Assembly (NCBI GenBank): GCA_902494565.1
Contig: CABUTN010000055.1
Coordinates: 1 to 11,109 of the forward strand
Source: an uncultured Collinsella sp.
GTDB taxonomy: Bacteria; Actinomycetota; Coriobacteriia; Coriobacteriales; Coriobacteriaceae
DNA length: 11,109 nt
Direction of reading: 5' to 3'
Made by a program: the position numbers and the translations under genes. The notes below the pieces were generated by a model. The model was not told the origin of the DNA and made no database searches. It was given only the letters and a program-made list of their open reading frames with translations. The first letter of the stretch is position 1. Every line of letters begins with the position of its first letter. Of the stretch, positions 1 to 7,322 are shown piece after piece.

Positions 1-35
1 AGACTGGTCTGAAACGTTTGATACCAGTCTTTTTA
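1..35 (+). terminator. Intrinsic terminator of a gene left of the window
   Basis: An 8-bp perfect stem (AGACTGGT at 1-8 with ACCAGTCT at 23-30) closes a 14-nt loop that itself contains the palindrome AAACGTTT. It is followed by a T run at 30-34. The T run on the right makes this a plus-strand terminator, presumably for a gene ending before position 1. The stem may be longer because its left side is cut by the window edge. Confidence 0.6.
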
Positions 36-60
36 GCCCCGTCCCAAATGAACTGCTTCT

Positions 61-126
61 AAGTTGCGGTGGAATAGGGATTGATTGGCGGCTGAAGAGC
101 CAAAAACAGTCCCTATTTCACCGCAA
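61..126. repeat. Palindromic intergenic element, copy A
   Basis: Left arm 64-83 pairs with right arm 107-126 over 20 positions, all Watson-Crick except two G-T positions (72/118 and 81/109). The loop holds a second small hairpin (TTGGC 85-89 with GCCAA 99-103). The outer arm sequence TTGCGGTGGAATAG / CTATTTCACCGCAA is shared exactly with a second element at 3334-3402, while the inner part of the stem differs but stays paired. It starts 16 nt beyond the stop codon of the minus-strand degV-family gene, so it may act in 3'-end formation, although no T run follows the stem on either strand. The conserved arms fit a dispersed repeat family; that it is one is inference from two copies. Confidence 0.8.
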
Positions 127-141
127 GTGGTAAAGGTGCCC

Positions 142-1002
142 CTAGTGGATGGGCTGGTAACGGGGGCAGTAGCTGATGGCGATGGCGTCGACGCCTACAT
201 GGGTGGCGATGGTGCAGCCGATGGGGCCGGTGCCGGCGTCTACGTAGTCCTGGCCTGCGAGTGCCTCGTCGACAAGCTCCTGCTCCTCGGCGGCACCGGT
301 CGTGAGCACGCGCACGCTGGAGCCCGGATGCTCGGCCAAAAACGCGAGGCAGTCTGCCATGGTGTTGGCGACGATGCGCTTGGCGCCGCGGCCCTTCTTG
401 ATGGCCTTGATCTCGCCCGACTGCCACTCCGGCGAAACGGCCAGGCGAATATTGAGCATCTGCGTGAGCTGGCCGGCGAGTTTGGGCGCGCGGCCGTTCT
501 TAACGAGGTTCTCGAGCGTGCGGGGAATCAGCAGCAGGTGCGCGTCGGGCAGGGTCGCGCGGATCTGTGCCTCGGTCTCGTCCAGGCTGCGGCCGTCCTC
601 GCGCATGGCGAGCGCGTACTCCACCAGCAGGCCCTCGGCACCCGAGCCGGTGCGCGAATCGATGCAGCGCACGTCGAGCTCGTGGGTCTCGGCGACCAGG
701 CATGCGTTGGAATAGCAGGCGGACCATTCGCTGCACAGCGAGATAAAGATCGCGCTGTCGTGGCCGTCAGCACGCACGCGGTCAAAGAGTGCCTTGAACT
801 CGCCGGCACTCGGCTGCGAGGTGTGCGGCAGCTGCTCGGAGCCGGCCATGCGCGCGACGTACTCCTGGGCGGTAATCTGTACCTGGTCGAGCAGGTCCTC
901 GCCCTCGATAATCACATGCAGCGGAATCACGTAAATGCCGAGTTCTTGAGCGCGGGCGGGGGAGATGTCCGACGTGGAGTCGGTTATGATGGCAAAAGAC
1001 AT
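142..1002 (-). CDS. DegV family fatty-acid-binding protein
   Basis: A 286-residue protein of normal DegV length. DegV (FakB-like) proteins bind a fatty acid in a pocket between two alpha/beta domains; in Firmicutes FakB presents it to the kinase FakA for phosphorylation. Family landmarks are the N-terminal strand with DST (residues 8-10), the lipid-head-group motif TSQPS (61-65), a serine-rich segment SEWSACYSNA (91-100) in place of the usual SGxxGTYxSA, IDS (114-116), LVKNGR (166-171) and the C-terminal GPIGCTIATHVG (259-270). The start is set at the ATG on 1002-1000 because GAAAGG precedes it; a 19-residue upstream extension has no ribosome site. It is a single gene, divergent from the HAD gene. 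No FakA kinase is visible here, so which kinase it serves, if any, is unknown. Confidence 0.9.
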   Translation of the reverse strand: MSFAIITDSTSDISPARAQELGIYVIPLHVIIEGEDLLDQVQITAQEYVARMAGSEQLPHTSQPSAGEFKALFDRVRADGHDSAIFISLCSEWSACYSNACLVAETHELDVRCIDSRTGSGAEGLLVEYALAMREDGRSLDETEAQIRATLPDAHLLLIPRTLENLVKNGRAPKLAGQLTQMLNIRLAVSPEWQSGEIKAIKKGRGAKRIVANTMADCLAFLAEHPGSSVRVLTTGAAEEQELVDEALAGQDYVDAGTGPIGCTIATHVGVDAIAISYCPRYQPIH

Positions 1003-1058
1003 AATTGCACCTTTCGTTGGGGCGCTTGCGCGCCGCCTTCTTAGAGCAAAGTGCGACA

Positions 1059-1064
1059 AGTATA
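1059..1064 (-). promoter_or_regulatory. Candidate -10 box of the degV-family gene
   Basis: TATACT (read on the minus strand) matches the -10 consensus at 5 of 6 positions and lies about 57 nt upstream of the ATG at 1002. No convincing -35 hexamer is seen at 16-18 nt spacing, so this is a weak call made from sequence alone. Confidence 0.3.
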
Positions 1065-1094
1065 GTTGAGTTGCTCTACATTGCTAGGTTCAAT

Positions 1095-1110
1095 TGTTGA
1101 ATAGTCAACA
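1095..1110. promoter_or_regulatory. Operator-like palindrome in the divergent gap
   Basis: TGTTGA and TCAACA form perfect 6-bp arms around ATAG. The overlapping TTCAA-TTG-TTGAA (1089-1101) gives a second, shifted dyad. The site is in the 156-bp gap between the degV-family gene and the HAD gene. If the weak plus-strand boxes TTGAGT (1066-1071) and TTCAAT (1089-1094, 17-bp spacing) are a promoter, the palindrome covers its transcription start, a common position for a repressor. No regulator can be assigned. Confidence 0.35.
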
Positions 1111-1158
1111 GTTTGAAGTGACGGTGTGGAAATCATCAACTGGGGAAGAGGGATGCCG

Positions 1159-1821
1159 ATGGCGGTATTACAGCTATGCGAGCGGCCGATTGTGTTGTTC
1201 GATTTTGACGGCACGGTGGCCGATACGGGTCGGGCGGTGATGACCTCGACGCGCAAGGCGTTGGCCGCGCGCGGGTTTTCGGAGGCGCAGATGGGTGACC
1301 TGCGCCGCATGATCGGGCCGCCCCTGTGGAAGAGCTTTCACGACTTTTATGGCTTTTCCCGCGAGGAGTCGCTTGTGGTGGCCGACGAGTACCGTGCCTT
1401 TTTTGACGAGCTGGGACCGGAGGAGTATCCCGTGTTCGACGGGATCCCCGAGCTGCTGGATGGGTTGGTCGCCCAGGGCAAGCGCTTGGCCGTGGCGACG
1501 TCGCGCATGGAGGCGAAGTGTATCGACATGGTGCATGAGCTGGGTCTTTCTCAGTTTGAGGCGGTGGCTGGCATGAATCCGCTGCAGGGGCGCGAGACCA
1601 AGGCCGATTCGGTCCGCGATGCCCTGGCAGAGCTCGGTATGACGGCGTGCGATGCCGTGATGATCGGCGATCGCTTCAACGATGTGGAGGGCGCGCACGC
1701 AATGGGCGTACCGTGCATCGGTATCTATTCGGGCGCGGCGGCGCCGGGCGAGCACGAGGCGGCGGGTGCCGATGCAGTGGTGCACTCGGTGGCCGAGCTT
1801 GCTAAACTTTTCGCTATATAA
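1159..1821 (+). CDS. HAD-IA phosphatase, phosphoglycolate phosphatase-like
   Basis: A 220-residue soluble HAD hydrolase. All four catalytic motifs are present: DFDGTVADT with nucleophile D15 and acid/base D17, motif II serine S115 in ATSR, lysine K148 in RETK, and the magnesium-binding GDRFND with D171 and D175. The alpha-helical cap inserted after motif I (about residues 22-95) places it in the Gph/PGP-like subgroup; the substrate cannot be read from sequence. Three in-frame starts are possible: GTG 1126, ATG 1153 and ATG 1159. ATG 1159 is chosen because GAAGAGGG (1145-1152) sits 6 nt before it. The dipeptidase gene follows after 54 nt with no terminator, so the two are probably cotranscribed. 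Confidence 0.88.
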   Translation: MAVLQLCERPIVLFDFDGTVADTGRAVMTSTRKALAARGFSEAQMGDLRRMIGPPLWKSFHDFYGFSREESLVVADEYRAFFDELGPEEYPVFDGIPELLDGLVAQGKRLAVATSRMEAKCIDMVHELGLSQFEAVAGMNPLQGRETKADSVRDALAELGMTACDAVMIGDRFNDVEGAHAMGVPCIGIYSGAAAPGEHEAAGADAVVHSVAELAKLFAI

Positions 1822-1875
1822 GCACTTGATGTGAGGGGCGGGCGTACCCGTCGCTCATTGGTAAGGAGGCAGTCC

Positions 1876-3312
1876 ATGAATCAGGTGGAGCAGAGCGTTA
1901 CCGAGTATGTCGACGAGGTCTGGGAGGATGTCGTCGCCGATATCGAGCAGCTGGTGAGTTATCCGTCCGTAGCCGTTGCTGCCGATGCGGAGCCTAGCGC
2001 GCCGTTTGGCCGCCCGGTTCGTGATGCGCTCGATTGCGCGCTCGGCATTGCGCAAAAGCTCGGCTACCAGACGAGCGACGACGAGGGCTATGTGGGCATT
2101 GCCGATATCCCGGGTCGCGGCGACAAGCAGCTCGCGACCATCTGCCACGTGGACGTGGTGCCCGCCGGCCCCGGCTGGAACACCGACCCGTTTGCGATGG
2201 AGCGTCGCGAGGGATGGCTGCTCGGCCGTGGCGTGATTGATGACAAGGGTCCGGCGGTGTTGTCGCTCTACGCCGGTGCCTACCTGCTCAAGCACGGCAT
2301 TGTGCCGCGCTATACCTTTCGCGCACTGCTGGGCTGCGATGAGGAAGTGGGCATGTCCGACGTTCACCATTATCTGGAGAACCACGCAGACCCCGACTTT
2401 TTGTTTACGCCCGATGCCGAGTTCCCGGTCTGCAATGCCGAGAAGGGCCAGTTTGGGGCGACGTTTGTGAGCCCCAAGATCGACGGCGGGCGCATTGTGT
2501 CCTGGAGCGGTGCCGAGGCGAGCAACGCCATTCCGTCGCAGTCCATCTGCGAGCTCGCGATTGCCGCCGATGAGCTGCCGGCGCCCGTTGAGAACGCCGA
2601 CCGCCTGGAGATCACGGCGCTTGATAACGGGCATGCGCAGATTTTCGCCCACGGTATTGGCGGCCACGCTTCGATGCCAGAGGGAACGATCAACGCCGTC
2701 GGCCTGATCGTGGCGTATCTGCGCGAGGCCGAGGACGCGTTTGGTGCACGCGACGAGCGTCTGCTGACGCCTGCCGAGCACGAGTTCGTCAAGTTCCTGG
2801 CCTTTGTGCATGCGGATGCCTATGGCCGCGGCCTAGGTATCGATGCGACGAGTCCGGCGTTTGGCCCGCTTACCTGCAACGCTGGAGTCATCCGCGTGGC
2901 GGATGGCCATATTGAGCAGGTCATCGACGTGCGCTTCCCCGACAGTACGAGTGCCGATACCATCCGCGAGCAGCTCGACCCGCTCGTGGGCCGTTTTGGC
3001 GTGACGTGTCAGCTGGGTCGCGCTAAGGTGCCGTTCTCGGTGTCTGCCGACGATCCGGCCGTGAAGGCGCTTATTGATACCTATAACGAGTTTACGGGCA
3101 AGCATGCTGAGCCCTTTGCTATGGGCGGCGGTACGTACGCGCGCAACTTTGCCCGCGCCGTCTCGTTTGGCCCCGAGGAGACCGGCCTGGAGCTGCCCGA
3201 GTGGGGCGGCCAGATGCACGGTCCCAACGAGTGCGCCAACGAGGACCAGCTCAAGCAGGCGCTCAAGATCTATATTGTTGCGATCCTCCGTTTGAATGAA
3301 TTAGAGCTTTAA
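1876..3312 (+). CDS. pepV: M20 family metallodipeptidase, PepV/Sapep type
   Basis: A 478-residue cytosolic dipeptidase, the usual size for PepV. PepV-type enzymes hydrolyse dipeptides with a two-metal (Zn or Mn) centre and supply amino acids from imported peptides. Metal and catalytic residues line up with the family: HVDVVP (H91, D93), the bridging aspartate in GVIDDKGP (D122), the DEEVG pair (E156 catalytic, E157), D180 in TPDAEFP, and a C-terminal histidine H448 in MHGPNE. The lid-domain motif GGHASMPEG (262-270) supplies the transition-state histidine H264. An upstream reading-frame extension to 1831 lacks a ribosome site, whereas AAGGAGG (1863-1869) directly serves the ATG at 1876. No signal peptide is seen. 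Transcription probably ends at the hairpin at 3334-3410. The family assignment is firm; the exact substrate range is not. Confidence 0.92.
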   Translation: MNQVEQSVTEYVDEVWEDVVADIEQLVSYPSVAVAADAEPSAPFGRPVRDALDCALGIAQKLGYQTSDDEGYVGIADIPGRGDKQLATICHVDVVPAGPGWNTDPFAMERREGWLLGRGVIDDKGPAVLSLYAGAYLLKHGIVPRYTFRALLGCDEEVGMSDVHHYLENHADPDFLFTPDAEFPVCNAEKGQFGATFVSPKIDGGRIVSWSGAEASNAIPSQSICELAIAADELPAPVENADRLEITALDNGHAQIFAHGIGGHASMPEGTINAVGLIVAYLREAEDAFGARDERLLTPAEHEFVKFLAFVHADAYGRGLGIDATSPAFGPLTCNAGVIRVADGHIEQVIDVRFPDSTSADTIREQLDPLVGRFGVTCQLGRAKVPFSVSADDPAVKALIDTYNEFTGKHAEPFAMGGGTYARNFARAVSFGPEETGLELPEWGGQMHGPNECANEDQLKQALKIYIVAILRLNELEL

Positions 3313-3333
3313 GGTCTCGCGGTTTCCCAATCT

Positions 3334-3410
3334 AAGTTGCGGTGGAATAGTTCCTAGAATGGGCCATTTGATGGCCAAGCAGGAACTATTTCACCGCAAC
3401 TTTGTTTTTA
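3334..3410 (+). terminator. Palindromic element copy B, terminator of the dipeptidase gene
   Basis: Positions 3334-3355 pair with 3381-3402 over 22 bp with a single G-T position (3345/3391). The loop carries a second perfect hairpin, GGCCA (3362-3366) with TGGCC (3372-3376). The T-rich stretch 3401-3409 follows, so it works as a plus-strand intrinsic terminator 22 nt after the dipeptidase stop. The outer 14 nt of each arm are identical to copy A at 61-126, including the same G-T position, but the inner stem is TTCCT/AGGAA instead of GGGA/TCCC. Confidence 0.8.
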
Positions 3411-3443
3411 TTGGTGTAAAAGGCGGGTCATGCTTGGTGGCGG

Positions 3444-3465
3444 GTTTGTTATTCGTTTGTAAAGG
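3444..3465. promoter_or_regulatory. Candidate Pho box upstream of pstS
   Basis: GTTTGT occurs twice with an 11-bp period (3444-3449 and 3455-3460), and a weaker CTTGGT lies one period earlier (3433-3438). PhoP-type regulators of Bacillus and Streptomyces bind direct repeats with 11-bp spacing; GTTTGT read on the other strand is ACAAAC, loosely like the Bacillus TTAACA-type half-site. It lies about 150 bp before the pstS start and about 26 bp before a possible -10, TATCAA (3491-3496). This is a motif-level inference only. Confidence 0.35.
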
Positions 3466-3521
3466 CCGTGCTGCGCTTGCGGTAAGGGTCTATCAAATGC
3501 CCGTAAGAAACCGTAGTTGGC

Positions 3522-3581
3522 GCGGGCACTGCCCGATCGAGGCCGTATCTTTCCAAACAGCAAAGCGGGCAGGGTGCCCGC
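3522..3581 (+). promoter_or_regulatory. Two related GC hairpins in the pstS leader
   Basis: GCGGGCACTGCCCG (3522-3535) and GCGGGCA-GGG-TGCCCGC (3565-3581) are two small dyads built from the same GCGGGCA/TGCCCG words, with a further TGCCCG at 3498-3503. They occupy the presumed 5' untranslated region; the second ends 25 nt before the pstS ATG and leaves the ribosome site free. They could stabilise the mRNA or be protein sites. No T run follows, so they are not terminators. Confidence 0.35.
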
Positions 3582-3606
3582 GAATCGCATGTATGAAAGG
3601 AAGATC

Positions 3607-4545
3607 ATGCTCGATCAGGCTTATTCTCGTCGTCAGTTCCTCGGCCTCGCTGGTGGTCTTGCCAGCATCGTCGGTCTCGGTCTCGTTGGTTGCGGCGGCT
3701 CCGGCGCATCCGACGCCGCCGACAAGGGTAGCGCCGCTGCTGCCGAGTCCGTCTCCGGCGAGGTGACCTACGACGGTGCCTCTTCGTTCCAGGTTCTCGT
3801 CGAGGCCGCTGCCGAGAAGTTCATGGATGCCAACCCGGACGTCTCCGTCTCCGGCTCGGGTAACGGTTCGGGCAAGGGCCTGACCGCTGTTGCCGCCGGC
3901 ACCGTCACCATCGGCAACTCCGACGTCTTCGCCGAGACCAAGCTCGAGGCCGACCAGGTCAAGAACCTCGTCGACCATGAGGTCGCCGTCGTGGGCATGG
4001 GTCCCGTCGTCTCCAAGAACGTGACGGTCGACGACCTGTCCCTCGAGCAGCTCAAGGGCATCTTCTCTGGCCAGATCACCAACTGGAAGGAGGTCGGCGG
4101 CGACGACGCCACCATCGTCGTCCTCAACCGCAAGGCCGGCTCCGGCACCCGCGCCACCTTCGAGGCCGCCGTCTTTGGCGACGAGGCCGTCGACTTTAAG
4201 GGCGACGCCGAGCTCGACAAGTCCGGCGACGTCCAGACTCAGATGGGCAGCACCGATAACGCCATCTCCTACCTCGACTTCTCGCACTTCGATGACTCCA
4301 AGTTCAACGCCATCAAGGTCGAGGGCGTCGAGCCCAAGAGCAAGAATGTCACTGATGACTCCTTCAAGATCTGGGCTACCGAGCACATGTACTGCTCCAA
4401 GGACGCCGACGAGGCCACCAAGGCCTTCCTGGAGTTCATGCTTTCCGACGACGTCCAGGGCAAGCTCGTCGAGGAGCAGGGCTTCATCCCCGTCTCTGCC
4501 ATGAAGGTCGTCAAGGACGCCAGCGGCAAGGTCTCTGCTAAATAA
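3607..4545 (+). CDS. pstS: Phosphate ABC transporter substrate-binding lipoprotein PstS
   Basis: A 312-residue extracytoplasmic phosphate-binding protein of the high-affinity Pst system. The N-terminus has a twin-arginine motif SRRQFLG (residues 7-13), a hydrophobic stretch to residue 28 and a lipobox LVGC with lipidated Cys29, so it is probably exported folded through Tat and anchored to the membrane. A Gly/Ser/Ala linker (about 30-45) precedes the binding domain. Phosphate-binding loops typical of PstS are visible: GSGNGSGKG and AGSGTR. ATG 3607 is preferred because GAAAGGAAG (3596-3604) is just upstream; the in-frame ATG 3589 has no ribosome site and would displace the signal peptide. Codons end almost uniformly in C or G, more strictly than in the neighbours, as expected for a highly expressed binding protein. 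pstC follows after 24 nt. Confidence 0.95.
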   Translation: MLDQAYSRRQFLGLAGGLASIVGLGLVGCGGSGASDAADKGSAAAAESVSGEVTYDGASSFQVLVEAAAEKFMDANPDVSVSGSGNGSGKGLTAVAAGTVTIGNSDVFAETKLEADQVKNLVDHEVAVVGMGPVVSKNVTVDDLSLEQLKGIFSGQITNWKEVGGDDATIVVLNRKAGSGTRATFEAAVFGDEAVDFKGDAELDKSGDVQTQMGSTDNAISYLDFSHFDDSKFNAIKVEGVEPKSKNVTDDSFKIWATEHMYCSKDADEATKAFLEFMLSDDVQGKLVEEQGFIPVSAMKVVKDASGKVSAK

Positions 4546-4569
4546 GTAATCGCCCCGGAAAGGTTTGCA

Positions 4570-5478
4570 ATGGCAAAACAGCTGCCAAAGCGCGACCTTG
4601 AGAACGTGGGCCTGGGCGTCACGGGCGCGTGCGTAGCGCTCGTGACGCTTGTCGTTGCCGCGCTCATCTTTATGGTCGCCCAAAAGGGCCTCTCGGCTTT
4701 TGTCAAGGACGGCGTCTCGGTCGTCGAGTTTTTCACCGGCACCAAGTGGGACCTGGCCAACACAGCCGAAAACGGCCTGCCCTATACCGGCGCCCTGCCC
4801 CTGATCGTCACCTCGTTTGCGGTCATGGTGCTCTCCACGCTTATCGCGCTGCCCATCGCCATCGGCTCTGCCATCTTTGCGGTCGAGATTAGCCCTAAGT
4901 TTGGCTCTAAGATCTTTCAGCCGCTCATTGAGCTTTTGACCGGCATCCCCTCGGTCGTCTTTGGCCTGATCGGTTTTCACGTGGTCGTCGGTCTTATGAA
5001 GAGCGTTTTCCACGTGAGCACGGGCCTGGGCATCTTGCCCGGCGCCATCGTGCTGGCGGTCATGATTCTGCCGACGATGACCACGCTTTCGGTCGATGGC
5101 TTGCGCGCCGTGCCCGACGGCTACCGCCAGGGCTCGCTCGCGCTGGGCTACACCCGCTGGCAGACCATCTGGCACGTGGTGCTCAAGTCCGCCATGCCGT
5201 CGCTCATGACCGCGGTTATCTTGGGCATGACCCGCGCCTTTGGCGAGACGCTCGCCGTGCGCATGGTCATCGGCGGCATCGAGGCCATGCCGACGTCGCT
5301 GCTGTCGCCGGCGTCCACCATCACCACCACGCTCACCACGTCCATGGCAGTCTATGCCGAGGGCTCGGCCCAAGACGATGTTCTGTGGGCGCTCGGCCTG
5401 CTGCTGATGGGCATGAGTCTCATCTTCATCCTAATTATCCACCTTATCGGCCGCAAGGGGGCGAAGGCTCGTGGCTAG
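4570..5478 (+). CDS. pstC: Phosphate ABC transporter permease PstC
   Basis: A 302-residue inner-membrane protein with about six hydrophobic segments: near residues 14-37, 75-106, 117-142, 154-172, 208-236 and 270-294. It forms the phosphate channel together with PstA. The cytoplasmic coupling loop (EAA region) is at about 177-225 and includes GYRQGSLALGYTRW followed by the RAFGET segment typical of PstC. The large external loop after the first helix (about 40-72) is also characteristic. The start ATG follows GGAAAGG. Its last 8 nt overlap pstA, so the two subunits are translationally coupled. PstC and PstA resemble each other; the order after pstS and the short N-terminus support PstC. Confidence 0.93.
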   Translation: MAKQLPKRDLENVGLGVTGACVALVTLVVAALIFMVAQKGLSAFVKDGVSVVEFFTGTKWDLANTAENGLPYTGALPLIVTSFAVMVLSTLIALPIAIGSAIFAVEISPKFGSKIFQPLIELLTGIPSVVFGLIGFHVVVGLMKSVFHVSTGLGILPGAIVLAVMILPTMTTLSVDGLRAVPDGYRQGSLALGYTRWQTIWHVVLKSAMPSLMTAVILGMTRAFGETLAVRMVIGGIEAMPTSLLSPASTITTTLTTSMAVYAEGSAQDDVLWALGLLLMGMSLIFILIIHLIGRKGAKARG

Positions 5479-6397
5479 CACGCGTATCCACATCGACGAG
5501 GCGAGGCTCGGGCGTGTCCAAAAGCAGGACCGCTTCGCCACGGGCGTGTTGACGGCGATCGTCGCCATCGTCATGCTCATCGTCGTCTCCATGGTGGCCT
5601 ATATCCTGTTCGAGGGCATCTCGACGCTGTTCCAGCCGGGCTTTCTCACGGAGCCGTCGCGCGCCAACGGAACGCAGGGCGGCGTGCTCTACCAGCTGTT
5701 CGACTCGTTCTACCTGCTGCTGATCACCCTGATCATCTCGGTGCCCATCAGCCTGGGTGGCGCGGTCTTCCTGGTTGAGTACGCGCCGGACGGACCCATC
5801 CGCGACATCGCCTCCACCGCCATCGAGACGTTGTCCTCGCTGCCTTCCATCGTCGTCGGCATGTTCGGTTTTCTGGTGTTCTCGGTGCAGCTGGGCTGGA
5901 AGTACTCCATCATCTCCGGCGCCGTCGCGCTCACCATGTTCAACATCCCCATCCTGGTGCGCGTGATCCAGCAGGCGCTCGAGGACGTGCCGCAGGCCCA
6001 GCGCGATGCGTGCCTGGCCATGGGCCTCACTCGCTGGGAGGCCACGCTGCACATCCTGATCCCCGAGGCCATGCCTGCCATCGTGACGGGCATCGTGCTT
6101 TCGGCCGGTCGCGTGTTTGGCGAGGCCGCAGCGCTGCTCTTTACCTCGGGCATGAGCTCGCCGGTTCGCCTGAACTTCTTGAGCTTTAACCTGTCGAGCC
6201 CCACCTGCGCTTGGAACGTGTTCCGCCCCGGTGAGTCGCTCGCCGTGCATATCTACAAGATCTATGGCGAAGGCAGCCCCGAGGCCCAGCAGATCGTTTG
6301 GGGTACCGCGGCACTGCTGATGATTTGCGTGCTGCTGTTTAACGTAATCGCCCGCATTGTGGGCAAGCAACTGGCAAGGAAGATGACGGCCGAATGA
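5471..6397 (+). CDS. pstA: Phosphate ABC transporter permease PstA
   Basis: A 308-residue membrane permease, partner of PstC. Hydrophobic helices lie near residues 24-48, 78-103, 121-141, 145-165, 200-224 and 274-297. The EAA-type coupling loop is at about 172-207 and contains QRDACLAMGLTRWEATLH, after which GRVFGEAAALLFT matches the PstA family. Translation starts at a GTG inside pstC (8-nt overlap) with GGCGAAGG upstream, which fits coupled translation. The stop overlaps the pstB start by 4 nt (ATGA). Nothing looks truncated. Confidence 0.93.
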   Translation: MASTRIHIDEARLGRVQKQDRFATGVLTAIVAIVMLIVVSMVAYILFEGISTLFQPGFLTEPSRANGTQGGVLYQLFDSFYLLLITLIISVPISLGGAVFLVEYAPDGPIRDIASTAIETLSSLPSIVVGMFGFLVFSVQLGWKYSIISGAVALTMFNIPILVRVIQQALEDVPQAQRDACLAMGLTRWEATLHILIPEAMPAIVTGIVLSAGRVFGEAAALLFTSGMSSPVRLNFLSFNLSSPTCAWNVFRPGESLAVHIYKIYGEGSPEAQQIVWGTAALLMICVLLFNVIARIVGKQLARKMTAE

Positions 6398-7266
6398 GCG
6401 AGATGAATGTAACGCCCGCAACCGAAGCGGCATCGTCCGACACCCGGGACTTCCTGTCGAGCGTGGGGGAGAGCGAGAAGCGCGTGCGCGTGAGCGGCAA
6501 GGCCGTGAGCGACGAGGTCGTGCTCTCCACCAAGGACGTCAACGTGTACTATGGCGACCACCATGCACTGCACAATACGTCGCTCGACTTCCACAAGGGC
6601 GAGATCACGGCGCTCATCGGGCCTTCGGGCTGCGGTAAGTCGACCTTCTTGCGTAGCCTCAACCTCATGAATCGCGAGATTCGCGGCTGCCGCGTGGAGG
6701 GCGAGATCAACTATCGCGGGCGCAACGTGAACACCAAGACCGAAAACACCTACGAGCTGCGCCGTTCCATTGGCATGGTGTTCCAGCAGCCCAACCCGTT
6801 CCGCAAGTCCATTCGCGACAACATCACGTTTGCGCCCAAACGTCACGGTATCACCGACCGTGACGAGCTTGATCGTATGGTCGAGGAGAGCCTGCGCGGT
6901 GCAGCGCTGTGGGACGAGGTCAAGGACAAGCTCGACAAGAGCGCCTACGCGCTTTCGGGCGGTCAGCAGCATCGCCTGTGCATTGCGCGCACGCTGGCGC
7001 TCAACCCCGACGTGATTCTGTTCGACGAGCCCTGCTCGGCGCTCGACCCCATCTCGACGCTGGCGATCGAGGACCTCATGTCATCGATCGTGGCCGACCG
7101 CGCCATCGTTATCGTGACGCACAACATGGAGCAGGCGTCGCGTGTGTCCAACCGCACGGCGTTCTTCTACATGGGCGATATGGTCGAGTACGACGAGACC
7201 GACGAGATTTTCCAACGGCCCAAGGATAAGCGGCTGAATGATTACCTCACCGGCATGTTCTCCTAG
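6394..7266 (+). CDS. pstB: Phosphate ABC transporter ATP-binding protein PstB
   Basis: A 290-residue ABC ATPase that powers phosphate import at the cytoplasmic face of PstC/PstA. In order: Walker A GPSGCGKST (76-84), the Q-loop in FQQPNPF (Q131), signature LSGGQ (187-191), Walker B VILFDE (207-212, catalytic E212), and switch histidine H243 in VTHNMEQA. LSGGQQHRLCIART and EPCSALDPIST are near-verbatim PstB family sequence. It carries about 40 N-terminal residues before the first conserved strand (VVLSTKDVNVYYG), whereas PstB is typically about 250-260 residues; this leader is polar and low in conserved motifs. Start ATG 6394 overlaps the pstA stop (ATGA). No phoU follows: transcription ends at the hairpin at 7323-7359. 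Confidence 0.95.
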   Translation: MSEMNVTPATEAASSDTRDFLSSVGESEKRVRVSGKAVSDEVVLSTKDVNVYYGDHHALHNTSLDFHKGEITALIGPSGCGKSTFLRSLNLMNREIRGCRVEGEINYRGRNVNTKTENTYELRRSIGMVFQQPNPFRKSIRDNITFAPKRHGITDRDELDRMVEESLRGAALWDEVKDKLDKSAYALSGGQQHRLCIARTLALNPDVILFDEPCSALDPISTLAIEDLMSSIVADRAIVIVTHNMEQASRVSNRTAFFYMGDMVEYDETDEIFQRPKDKRLNDYLTGMFS

Positions 7267-7322
7267 TCCGGGACATGCTTGAGGCCCGCGGCGGCCACGG
7301 TTGTCACGGGACTGATTGGAGA

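Noticed and set aside
85..1044. Plus-strand reading frame of 319 codons opposite the DegV-family gene
   Set aside because: It runs through repeat A and the DegV gene in antisense, has no ribosome site and no recognisable motif.
3493..5373. Open reading frame of 626 codons on the minus strand across pstS and pstC
   Set aside because: It is antisense to two clearly recognised genes and is low-complexity, rich in D/G/H/A/R. It results from the C/G-ending codons of the sense genes.
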